Positions 23,041 to 34,226 of a stretch of 64,000 nt of DNA are shown here, in pieces; the stretch's first letter is position 1, and the number at the start of each line of letters is the position of its first letter. Made by a program: the position numbers and the translations under genes. The stretch is from contig CM071599.1 of NCBI GenBank assembly GCA_036435485.1, positions 9,760,803 through 9,824,802 of the forward strand, read 5' to 3'. The notes under the pieces were generated by a model. The model was not told where the DNA came from. It did not search any database and was given only the letters and a program-made list of their open reading frames with translations. This stretch comes from Saposhnikovia divaricata (taxonomy: Eukaryota > Streptophyta > Magnoliopsida > Apiales > Apiaceae).

Positions 23041-26000
23041 TTAGATCTCGAAGGACATGTTCTCAGCTTCATGTCTCACTGATTCAAACAGCACTGAAGA
23101 CAAATATCGCTCTCCAAAGCTAGGGAAAATAACCTGCAAAGTTGTGGAGAGGAGACAAGTGAGGAAAGTACTCTAGGCGTATAAGAAACTATTTGAGATT
23201 TTTTACTTTACAAATATTGAATGTACTTTTAGGAGCCCAGCCTAGTAGATATTGATACAATACATAATGCTAATAGCTTTAAATAATTTCTTCTTTATAA
23301 ATAGATAGTTAACATAAATTCCTGAAAGTTAAATCTTAATCACTACCAAGGTGTCAGTTTAACTCTTTTTTGGGTGCATAAAGAAAAAGAATAAGTAGTA
23401 GTATTCTTGCAGATGGACAATGACAAACTAATTACTTCTTTCCCATCTCAGGTGGTTCCATAAACATATAATTGTTTAGTGATCAAGAAGAAAAGAAACA
23501 AACTTACAACAATCAATTTTCCTGCACTTTCCGGCCTTTTTGCGATCTTAATAGCAGCTGCAGCTGCAGCACCAGATGATATTCCCACCTGTGAAAGATA
23601 ATTAATGATTAGATGCAGAAAAACTGAGAAAGCATCATACAAATTGTTCTAGACGACCCATAAGTCCGGAAAGAGATGCATTTCGAGTGTCATAAACTGT
23701 TGAACACACCAGTAATCCTTCTTTTACAGCGAGAAGTTTTGCAGTTTCTATGGCTTCATCACTTGACACCTGTAAAATGACAGAAACATCATTACGCTGG
23801 AATAGAAAAGTATATATTGCTATAAAAAATATCTGTAGAACAATATTAATATACTGTCATTTTGTTCACTGAACTTAGAGATTATCCTATGGAAGTACTA
23901 GTTAATTAATAAAAATGTCTTCCCTTTCCTTTCAAAAAGAGGCTCAGAACACCTGACATGGTGGAATGAGGTGATAACTAACATATTAATTGATTGAATC
24001 ATTACAGAGGAAACCTAATAATTTTCTGTAGCCTTACCTGAACAACTTCATCAATAAGGTCAACGTCCAGTACCCCAGGAATAAAACCAGCTCCAATTCC
24101 CTGGATCTTATGCGGACCTTAGGCATTAGAAGATGTATGCATTAGGTATATTGAACAATAATTAAACATCTTTTCTGGAGAAATAAGATCATCAACCTAA
24201 TGAGAATATATAGTCTTTATACTGGATCCGTATTATTGAGGAACAATTAGCAATTATAATCGGTGTATAATGAATTTATCTGCAGTTGCAGCCATAAATT
24301 TACTCCATCCTGAACTCTAAAAAACTGAAAATTGGGACAACTTCATATTCTACTTCAAATAGTATTACAGGAGAAATATCCATTCACTCTAAAAAACAGC
24401 TCTATCTCATTAAACTTGAGCATATGAATTCAAACATAGAAGATGGCATTCACTGTGTAACTAGTTGATAGAGGGGCATGAATCTTGTGCAGTTTATATT
24501 CTTTTTCCCCTTGTGATACTTCTGGTAATTTGGTATAATTAACATCGTTATATATTGTATAATCTTAATTTCTCCACTTCTAAACCAGAAAGGAGCAGAT
24601 GATACATGGATTAAGCAGTTAACGAATAGAAATTTCAAATACTATTATATTATCCAGGATCTGCCATCCAAAACTTACCAGGCTTTCCTCCTGATAGAAT
24701 AGCACTCTCAACAGGTTCTACACCATAGAGCTGATAATTTAAGAAGGAAAAATAGAATTAGGAATGGCAATGCAACTTGTCAGTCTCTATTAAATATCAA
24801 TGGTACACAGTGGAGTTCAAATCACATATAACTGGGCATCAGTATATTGTATTTGTAGCTAACCTTGATAGCAGGGTTTTGCTCTTTAAGGAACTTTCCG
24901 GAACCAGTTATTGTTCCCCCAGTACCTATTCCAGATACAAAGGCATCAACTTTCCCATCAGAGCCTTTCCAGATCTCCGGTCCAGTGGTTTCATAATGTA
25001 CCTACATAGTAAGATAAAGGATGCATTTTCGCTTTGGAAACAAACAAAATAGAAGGGAAGAAGTAAACAACTAGCAAATTCATACCTTCGGGTTTGCAGG
25101 GTTCTCAAACTGCTGAAGAATGTAAGAATTAGGTGTTTTAGCCAATATCTCTTCAGCCTTCTGAATAGCACCTTTCACTCCCTTTGCAGGATCTGTTAAA
25201 AACAACTCAGCTCCAAACGCACGGAGAATAATCTTTCTCTCGAGACTCATTGAAGCAGGCATAGTAATTATAAGCTTGTATCCCTTAGCTGCCGCTATGA
25301 AAGCCAATCCAATGCCAGTATTTCCACTAGTAGGTTCAATCAGGACACTCTTTAACACAACCAAAAAAAAACTTGAATCAGATCTAATTCCACCCTTACT
25401 TGCATAAATTATACAGAGCAAAAGGTAGAACTAACATCACTACCTAAACACACAATCCAGTTAAATATAAAGAAAATATATCTAGGATACTAGCTATCGA
25501 CATTTTCATTCATTGCTTACACATCAAAATTAATTTTTAAAGTTCTATAACAAATGATTACATCGAGACGAATTCAAGTGAGCTGCTAGCCCTTTCTGGA
25601 TATCAAATAAATCTTCTTATAAACCACATCACTTTTCTCAGTACACCTCTAGTTCTATGCAGGTCAAATGCAAATACAACATCAAGAAAAAAACTAACCT
25701 CTCCTGGAGTGATAAGGCCCTTAGCCTCAGCATCAGTAATCATACTATATCCGATCCTAAACAACAAACACAACATCAAATTCATAAATATAAATATTCT
25801 CACACAACCAATATTAATTTCCTAAATTATAACACATTTTTAATGAAAAACATTGAGAGATTTTGAACTAAAATACCTGTCTTTAACACTGGAGCATGGT
25901 TCCATCATTTCTAACTTGGCAGCAACACGGCCAACACAACCATCAACAACATGGTTAAGATACACTAATGGGGTCTTTCCAATCAACTGTTTGACAATTT

Positions 26001-26160
26001 TTAAACTTTAGTCCAAGAAAACTAAGCTAACTTGAAATGAACATTACAAGAAACAGAAAGATGTACATGTGTTTTTGTGTGTGTGTGTGTGTGTCAGTGT
26101 GTGTGTTTGCATACTTACTTCAGTGACATCTTTGGCAATTCCAATCTTCTCCGTAGCCAT
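23041..26160 (-). CDS. OASTL: Cytosolic O-acetylserine(thiol)lyase (cysteine synthase), copy B
   Basis: PLP-dependent cysteine synthase, same gene structure as copy A. Exons: 26119-26160, 25877-25986, 25699-25756, 25086-25349, 24864-25001, 24679-24730, 24038-24117, 23710-23769, 23508-23588, 23041-23133. All exon lengths equal those of copy A and all donors are GT, including exon 8, giving 325 codons. Catalytic features are intact: PCSSVKDR lysine, TSGNTG, GTGGT and GISSG. There is no transit peptide, so it should be cytosolic. Differences from copy A include NHVVDG, AFIAAAKG (M to I), ELFLTDPAKGVKGA and KGSDGK. Several of these depart from what I know as typical in the family. This is the better candidate for the functional copy. 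It is convergent with the F-box pseudogene. Confidence 0.93.
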
Positions 26161-26775
26161 GACTTGCAAGCACAAAACAGATAAGCAATGGAAAGAACTT
26201 TGTTATAGCACTTATGAGAAGTGTAATAACTAGAGATTCATAACTTCTTTATAAACAAGCTACACTTTCTTGCAGATCAGAAATACTACTTCTGACTTTT
26301 ATTTGCTGGAAATGGACAATTTTTTTTTTTTGAAAATTAGGTTTATGTGCCTTAAAATGAGTATCTATTTTTTTTAAATCGTCTTGGGATGAGTAAAAAT
26401 CGAACCCCATTTTTTCTTGAAAATGGATTTTGTTTGAGTTATCGAGAAAAAAAAGTTTGGTTTTCATTTAAAAATTCAATTACTTATAAGTTATTTTTTA
26501 TCCTACAGTTATTATTAATTTACAATAAATTATTACTTTTATCCACATGATACGCAAAAAATGTATGAATGACAAAGAAAATGTAAAATTATACCTGTAA
26601 CTTATTGTACATATATAATCTCAGCCTTATAACATGAATAAATTTTTTACTATAGTAATTATAATAAATTAATATTATTAGGACTTACTCTCAACAGCTT
26701 ATATTCAAGAAAGTAGTTTGACCTCGGGTTTGTGCTCTATACCCTTAATTATATTGGTTGCAATTTTATTTTATA
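26161..26775. other. Upstream region of cysteine synthase B
   Basis: Presumed promoter and 5' UTR for the minus-strand gene. It aligns with unit A in pieces; homopolymer runs and a tttatgtgcc-containing insertion replace unit A's tandem repeat. No gene seen. Confidence 0.4.
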
Positions 26776-26992
26776 CTAGCATGAAAGCCCGTGCAAAGCA
26801 CGGGCAGCATGTTAATTTTTATATTCACGTATTTCATATATTTTTATTAACTTATTATTGTGATTATTGATGGTAAATGAGTATTTTAGATGTTATCGTA
26901 TAAAAAAATATTTATTACGCGTATATCTCATTTATTATTTTTTCACAGAAATTGTGGATGTCATTGTATTTTTTTACATGAACTACATTTTA

Positions 26993-27076
<84 letters not shown>
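26993..27076. repeat. (ATT)n microsatellite
   Basis: About 28 trinucleotide units. It creates poly-Ile, poly-Tyr and poly-Asn open frames that are not genes. Confidence 0.97.
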
Positions 27077-27078
<2 letters not shown>

Positions 27079-28739
27079 GCATATATTGAAAGAATGACAG
27101 GATTGACCTTTTTTGAAATTTTGTCACCGAAATAACCTTTTCTGAGAAGTTGAGCAAAAATGATCGGTGGGTTACGTATATGGGGTTAGGGTATTTGGGA
27201 TATGCATTTTGAAAATTCGTATCTAGTACAAATGCTTTTTTTTTAAAACTCTCCATAATGTGGGCCCAGCATGGAGAAAAAAAAAAAGGAATATGCATTT
27301 TGATAATGCGTATCCGGTATTACTCCATTTCTAATTGTGTATTCTACCTTTTATTTTCAAACAGATACCTTCGGGTTTAACGGTTTCGGTTGGGGTTTAT
27401 AAATATTTAATTTTTAATTATTTTTTTTTTTATCTATATTCCATTAGGGTTCAACAATTAATATTTGGGGTTCAACGTCCCCATATTGGGTTTTAGAAAT
27501 ATTCAGAATGAAGAATAAATCGTATACGTACTTAGGGTTGCGTATCCCAGGATACAAATTTAGCAAATGCGCATTTTTTCAGAACAGGTTACTTTCGTTA
27601 CTTTGGCTATTAAAATAGATCATTTTTGTCCTTTATGCGCATATATTTATAGCAAGTCATCACTATCGTGGTTACACGGTGATAGATTGCTAAATATGTA
27701 TTATAATTTGTAAATATTACATTATCAAAATTAATAATGCACTTCTTATCAACTAACTTTATGCACCGTTGATCTAGATGCCATTGATCATATTTTACAT
27801 TTTCAATTACGATTACAACCTCACGACATAAACTTTTAGTTTATTAAAAAACTATTGACGAATCATTTAAACTTTTTCTAATTAAAAGTAGATGTAGTCC
27901 AAACTTTTGCTTGTAAATAAAATTCGTAATGTAAGTTTTTCTGTGTTTAATTGAGCTCAAGCTTTAAAACTATATATAGTTTAATTTTAAACTTAATTAA
28001 GCCACTTCCATGAGAATCTAGTATAATCGTTTTGTAATGTAAAGAGTATTTTTTTCACATGTTAACTGGGTTGAATTCATAAAATACATGAACGATTTTA
28101 AAATTGATTACACAGTAAACTAATCTTTAACAATTTAATGATTAAATTGGACATTTATTTTATCTAATATTAATCATGTAATTAATTTAATATAATTGTA
28201 CTTAATATAAAATAACACACTAATGTCAAATCTATAGAATATAATTCTGATTCAGTGTTTGTGAATTTAATTTCAATTTAATTTAGAGGTCGTAAATATA
28301 TTTTCTATATTCATGATAATAAATGAATTCCAAATTTATATTCGTGTCCTGTTTTCGTGTTTCATCTACATGAATACCAAATTTGATACTAAATGAATTG
28401 ATGTCATCTCATGTACCATGTATTTTCGTGTCATATGTGTAATATAATGAAAGTATTGTAATAATATAATTTCATGAAATTTTATCATGTACCAAAAGTC
28501 TAAATCTAACATAATTAATTTTGTCATCTCGTGAATAAGTAATTTAGTCTTGTATTTACGTGTCATTACGCATAATACAAAGAAAATCCTATTATTTAAT
28601 CAATGATCAGTATAAAATCCAAATTTTATATGATATTTTTTATTTTATTTTTTCTATTATATGATTAATTTGATTTATAATATTATATCCAAAACCAACA
28701 CGTGTGATGGCCCAAAATATTCATATGGGAGCCATGCTG

Positions 28740-28990
28740 GCCCTTTTTACTGACCAGACACGGTAGACCGTGTACCGTGATATAAGGGGTGTTGCGGAAC
28801 ACGATCTTCCGTATCATGCATAATACGGTACACTGTGTTCCGTATCATGCACGAACACAGTACACCGTGTTCCGTATCATGCCTGAATATGGTACACCGT
28901 GTTCCGTATCATGTATAATACGGTACACGGTGTACCGTATTCAGCTAATACGGAAGCCGAAACTCCGTATCCCGTCGGTATTTCGGGCCA
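28740..28990. repeat. Palindromic short tandem array inside Helitron
   Basis: Repeats of gtgttccgtatcatg about every 40-45 bp (28790-28925), each followed by (t)a(c/t)ggtacac. The array is framed by acggtagaccgtgtaccgt (28758 on) and atacggtacacggtgtaccgtat (about 28918-28942). The array can fold on itself. GC content is higher than its surroundings. Confidence 0.7.
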
Positions 28991-29132
28991 TTTTTTCAAA
29001 ATCAGTATTTTGGGTAAAAACTTGTGAAAAATAGGCATTTTGGTAATTCTCTCAACCAACTATGGATTATATGATTTTGTCCAACAACGGAGCATATGTC
29101 TAAATTATATGTAAGTTATTCCTAATTATAAT

Positions 29133-29134
29133 AT

Positions 29135-29161
<27 letters not shown>
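29133..29161. repeat. (CA)n microsatellite
   Basis: About 14 ca units; a shorter version (about 29537-29547) occupies the same place in the next tandem copy. Confidence 0.9.
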
Positions 29162-29165
<4 letters not shown>

Positions 29166-29308
29166 TCATATTTTTGAAAGTATATAATTATTTTAATCAT
29201 TTTATTTTAAATATTTTTAATGTAAATTTTAAATAAAATATATAATAAGAGTTCTTTGGCATGTAGACATGTATTAGATGAGTTTCAAATTTGCTTTAAT
29301 TGAGTTTC

Positions 29309-29372
29309 TAGCCTAATGGTTGTAATGTGACCATAATGTATATTAGCATCAAAAGGTCATGGGTTCAATCCA
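29309..29372 (+). ncRNA. tRNA-like RNA polymerase III promoter relic
   Basis: tagcctaatgg (29309-29319) fits the tRNA box A consensus and ggttcaatcca (29362-29372) fits box B with one expected change (CG to CA). A decayed duplicate lies at 29696-29759 in the next tandem repeat. No cloverleaf is intact, so this is a tRNA-derived (SINE-like) fossil, not a tRNA gene. Confidence 0.35.
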
Positions 29373-29935
29373 TGACAACAAAAAATATAGGGGTGTTTTA
29401 GTAAATTACTAAATTGCATGAAAAGGCATGTTAAGTTATAATAGATATAAACCAACTATGGATTATATGATTTTGTTCAACAATGGAGCATATGTCTAAA
29501 TTATATTATATGTAAGTTATTCCTAATTATAATATCACACACACACATATATTCATATTTTTGAAAGTATATAATTATTTTAATCATTTTATTTTAAATA
29601 TTTTTAATGTAAATTTTAAATGAAATATAGAATAAGAGTTCTTTGGCATGTAGACATGTATTAGATGAGTTTCAAATTTGCATTAATTGAGCTTCTAGCC
29701 TAATAGTTGTAATGTGACCATAATGTGTTTTAGCAACAAAAGGTCATGGGTTCAATCCATGACAACAAAATTTTTTTATTATATTTTTATGATAATATAG
29801 GGGTGTTTTAGTAAATTACTAAATTGAATGAAAAGGCATGTTAAGCTATAATAGATATAAATATTTTTATGATAATATAGGGGTGTTTTAGTAAATTACT
29901 AAATTGAATGAAAAGGCATGTTAAGCTATAATAGA

Positions 29936-30890
29936 TATAAAGGATGTCTCAAAAATATTTATCACATTTTTTTATTAAAATAAATTAAATATTAAATAAA
30001 TTGATTTTTTTAAAATATATAAATATTTAAGATTAAATTTGACAATTTTTTTTTTGAAAAAAAATTTGACAATTTTTTCTTATTTATTAAATATATTATT
30101 TTTTTAATGACTGATATAAACCGGACGAGGTATATGATTAACAATGTCCAGCTTCCTTAATTATCAAGATCATTCAATGAAACAATTAAAAGAGCTGCGG
30201 ACGGATCCGATAATTCAGCAACTCCTTGGTCATTTACACCTCATTTGCACCTGTACTCGTCAAATTTTAGCATTACTAACTGGGGTTGTTTGACCTCGAC
30301 TGGATAGTCAAGTGGTAAGGAATTATTCTAGTTGTTTTATTATTTTATGATCTGATGATTCATCTCAAAAAAATTTCTTGGAATAGATACTCAATAAGAC
30401 TATAAACATAATTATTCAAAAAAAAAAAAATTGGGGTGGGTTAGTTAGGGTAATAATAAAAGGAATTGAAATCAATTGGGATCTTTGTTGGTATTTATTT
30501 TGTAAAAATTATTGGAACTATTCAATATTTCTCATATTGCATTCTCCATTCCTATTAGGTATTTCGTTTCTCTTTTCTTATTTCTTTTTTATTTTCAATT
30601 ATAATTTTCAACTTAATTCATTAAAACATAAATTTACATGTAAATTATATTTTTTAAAAAAATTAATGTAGTTTCTATAAATTAAAGTAATTTTAATATT
30701 AATTTCGATTTCGTTTCGGGATCATAAATTTAGGATTTTTATTTTCCTTTCTCCTTTTTACCCTTTCTCAATGTCATTCATTCCGTGAATCGAACGCTCC
30801 TTTAAAATGCTATATTTGTGGGTATAAGATAATTGATAAATGTATAAAGCGATCAGTGATAAGATACTATACTGCAATAAAAATAAAATA
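29936..30890. other. Right end of duplication unit B, non-coding
   Basis: Matches unit A at about 18490-18860 and 19215-19725, including aatttgacaattttt, gatccgataattcagcaactcctt and attttcaattataattttc. No gene is seen; likely ancestral upstream flank. Confidence 0.55.
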
Positions 30891-31455
30891 TCCTGGGATG
30901 TCTATGAGAGTAGGGAGCCTGAGATATCTCAGATAATTTTCCCTGAGATAACTACTTTTTATACATAAAAATGGGGTAGGTATTTTAGTAATTTCAAAAA
31001 ATTTTAATTAACCCTACGAACCCAAAAAAATTTAAAAATTATTTTATATGTATCTTAGAAAAAGTTTCCTAAAATATATCTCAGATCCTTTTTCTCTTTA
31101 TATTAAGCCAATATAATCAATACTCCATTATGTTTCCCCGTCCTGCAAGTTTAACATTTTTGTTGCACTTGGCCCGCAGGGCGCAGGAGCAGGTGCATAT
31201 ATTTACATGTACTTTCTAAAAAGTCACAAATAAAATATGGGTAAGGCTAAAATAACTTTAAAGATTATGGTTAAAAATTAATATAAGTAGATGAATGCAT
31301 TTAGTATGTTAATTTTGCATAAATCTTAATATATTTATTCAGCAATTTAGAATGTTTTTATTAGTGAAAATTAATGTGAATGTAGGGGGATCGACTATTA
31401 TTACTCAGAAAATTAAATTAATGATGTAAAGGAGCATTGTAAAACCAAAATCAAT
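30891..31455. other. Intergenic AT-rich sequence
   Basis: No gene. The part at 30910-31085 contains spaced gagatatctcag palindromes and resembles a decayed inverted-repeat element, but I could not set its ends. Confidence 0.35.
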
Positions 31456-31701
31456 TACTTCCTCCGTCCCACAATACAATTCACTTTTCAAAAAATTACC
31501 TATTTTAAGAAAATATTAATTAAATAATACATTTCCTGTTATGCCAATTATAAATGCATTGACTTTTTAAAACATAAGTAAATTTAAACTCTTGATCATT
31601 TCTCATTAATTGCTATACTCTTGATCATGTCGAATCGGGGTCGAGCGGGGCGGATGAAATGTCCATCCCTAATTAATATTATGGAACGAAAGGAATAAGT
31701 A
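31456..31701. mobile_element. Stowaway-like MITE, decayed
   Basis: Begins tacttcctccgtccca and ends ggaacgaaaggaataagta, imperfect inverted repeats of the Stowaway TA-CTCCCTCCGTCCC type with TA at both ends. About 246 bp, no coding capacity. Confidence 0.6.
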
Positions 31702-32107
31702 ACTAAAAATAAATGTTGAAAATATGAGATTATTTAATATTTAACCATAGCAATTATGGTTAGCATTTCCCATAAAATATTGGGAAGAAATCATGGTGAT
31801 AGCCTCGAAGAATTCGATGCCACTTGGCGATGCTTCTTATAAATTTGGAGAGAAATCATTGAAATGACCTCGACCAAACTTGGTGACAAGAACAAGATTT
31901 TTTAATTTTTAAATATTTAGATTTTCATGTGTCTTGTATTTGTTCTAACATATTTCGGGCATGAACGAAGAATCAAACTTAAAACACTGGAATAATAAGA
32001 ATGCACTTTTCACTTAAGTTATCTTAGTGCGTTCTTAAATCACTTGAATAATAAGAATGCATTTATCACTTAAGCCATTTCACTGCGTTTTGAACAAAAA
32101 TTCTTTA

Positions 32108-33990
32108 TATTCTATCCGTTTCAAATTAGTAGTCCACTTTCAAAAAAAATTGTTTCAAAATAGTTTTCAAGACAAATTTTTACTTAAATTTCTCGTATTA
32201 CCCTTGAGTTTTAATTTCCAAAATTGACTTTAAGTACTTATTTGTCTAACCATTACAATAAATATGGATACATATGAAATTTGATTATCAACATTTTAAT
32301 TTCTTAATATACGTAATTTTTTTAAAGTGGACTAGTAATCATCAATATATCAATATATATAAAGGAGGATAGCAGGAGTTTAGGTGGCGCTCTAAGATCG
32401 TCTCAATCTATTTTTCTAATTTTCTAGAATTTTAGAATTTTAAACACTAATAAATATAAAAATATCAATTAACATATTAGAAGTAGAATATGTGTTCGAA
32501 TTTATAAAGAAGAAGAGTTCGAATTTATAGGGAAGACATATGATTAGAAGTTCTATTGGAAGTATAATAATTATTTATAAGGCATACGATTAAAAGTTCT
32601 ATTGGAAGTAGAATAGGAGTTCGAATTTATAGAGAATAAGAGTTCGAATTTATAGAAAAAATATATAAATAAACGTTATACTAGAAGTAGAATAGGTGTT
32701 TGAATATATAGAGCAGACATATAATTAAATATTTTATAGAAAGTACGATCTTCTTAAATTATATATTTTTTATATAAGTTAATTATACTTATATTAGGAA
32801 AATTTATTCATAAAATCAATACTATTGTCATGAAAAAAGTCACCGTATTTAAAAAGAAAAGAATTGATGTGTTAACATAATTAAAGAACAATCTCATGCA
32901 AGAATCCTAAATAAATACAGGAGTATCTATAATATAAAGAGAAAATAAGATGTGTTTTCATTTTTTAAAACTCCAAAAAATTTAGAAAGTCTAGAGAAAG
33001 TATAAATTGGAATTCACTCTATTTATTAGGTTTTTGATTTTAAGAAGAAAAAAAATTGTTATTTAAGATAAGTATCATCAATAATATGTAATGAAGTTGG
33101 AATTTCGATCCCAAACGAGAGCGGCTCGAAACATGTTTAACGGGAAGACGGCTCACTATAAAAGATTGTACTAGCTATTAAAATACCATATTGATGTTAT
33201 AAATTTTATTTTATTTTTAGGATTTGATTTTTATGGATAAACATTATCATACAAGTAATATATATAAAAGTTAGGTTTTTGGTCTTAGCGGATCAATAGT
33301 AATAACCGTGTTTAACAAGAAAGCGGTTCATTAAATATGACCGTATAAAAAGTGTTTAAATATATAATACATAAAATAAAATGTTTTATTGGAAGTAGAA
33401 TACGAGGACGGTGGAGACGTCATATACGATTTTTTTAAAACTATACATCTTTTTTCCTAAAAATCCTTTATTTTAACTTTTTTATACAAAATTATCTATA
33501 ATATACAGAAAATATAAGATGTATTTTCATCTTTTAAAACTCCATAAATATTAGAAAGTTTAAATAATATAAAAATTGGAATTTACTCTCTTTATATAGT
33601 GAAGTTAGAATTTCGGTTTCAAATAAGAGCGGCTCGAAACGTATTTAACGGGAAGACGGCTCGCTAGAAAAGATTGTATTAGCTATTAGAATTTGATACT
33701 GTAATCATAAATTTATTTTATTTTTACGGTTCGATTTTATGGATAAAAAATATTATATAAGTCTTTATAATATATGTTAAAAAGTTGGGATTTCGGTTTT
33801 AACGAGAGAGCGGCTCAATCGAAAGAATCGTATTTAACAAGAAATTGATTCATTAGAGAAGATTATTTAATTATTAAAATTTAATATTAATATTATAATA
33901 TAACGTAAATGTATTGAATTTTTTTAAAAAAAAAATTGTAACACCACCGCGAAGCGCGACTTTATCAACTAGTTTGAAATTAAGGGAGTA
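32108..33990. mobile_element. Stowaway-like MITE split by a Helitron
   Basis: Left arm tattctatccgtttcaaattagtagtccacttt (from 32108). The right arm is in two parts: aaagtggacta (about 32325) and tttgaaattaagggagta (ending 33990). Removing the Helitron 32350-33972 restores an approximate inverted repeat, so the Helitron landed inside the MITE's right terminal repeat. Confidence 0.6.
32350..33972 (+). mobile_element. Non-autonomous Helitron, 1.6 kb
   Basis: Starts tcaatatatataaaggagg after an A. Ends with the small hairpin cgcgaagcgcg (about 33951), then tttatcaa and ctag (33969-33972) followed by T. Internally gcggctcgaaacatgtttaacgg-like and attagaagt-type motifs recur two to three times (32480-32700; 33100-33170; 33620-33690; 33800-33850). 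No Rep/helicase frame. Confidence 0.7.
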
Positions 33991-34226
33991 TTACACTTCT
34001 GGACCAGCAAACTCTGCTATTTTAATGACATAATCCTTATCTACAGAAACCTTTTTTTTTTGTTTTTGAAACGCTTTTCTACAGAAACTTATGTACACAA
34101 AGTCACAAACACATGATAATTATAAGCGCCATGAAATCACTTAGGATCTTATTTGTCGTACTTCTAAACTTTTTATTCGATTTTCGTTCAATTGAATTTT
34201 TTTTGTTAGAATATATATTTATTTTA
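33991..34226. other. Intergenic AT-rich sequence
   Basis: Short spacer between two transposons; no gene or repeat structure recognised. Confidence 0.4.

Larger units (their letters stand above)
26776..29935 (-). mobile_element. Non-autonomous Helitron, 3.16 kb
   Basis: On the minus strand it starts TCTATTATAGCTTAACATG (29935 downward). It ends with the hairpin GCCCGTGCTTTGCACGGGC, a short spacer and CTAG at 26779-26776. It lies between a host A and T with no target duplication, the Helitron rule. Unit A lacks it at the matching point near 18490, so the empty site is visible. No Rep/helicase frame is present. Inside are an (ATT)n tract, CA repeats, a palindromic satellite-like array and a tandemly repeated 5' portion (29053-29451, 29452-29861, plus ~80 bp more to 29941). 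Confidence 0.85.
20307..30890. repeat. Segmental duplication, unit B
   Basis: Second copy of 11806-19725. The F-box pseudogene and cysteine synthase are near-identical to unit A. From about 26,320 similarity becomes patchy but can be followed around the Helitron (26776-29935) to about 30,885, where both units share tgataaatg(c/t)ataaagcgatca. Confidence 0.9.

Noticed and set aside
26867..27298. Open frames encoding poly-Ile, poly-Tyr and poly-Asn
   Set aside because: Products of the (ATT)n microsatellite.
28740..28990. CRISPR-like array (regular short repeats with spacers)
   Set aside because: Eukaryotic context inside a Helitron; units are imperfect and the spacers are themselves repeated.
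29309..29372. A functional tRNA gene
   Set aside because: Only box A- and box B-like motifs are present; no complete cloverleaf or acceptor stem.
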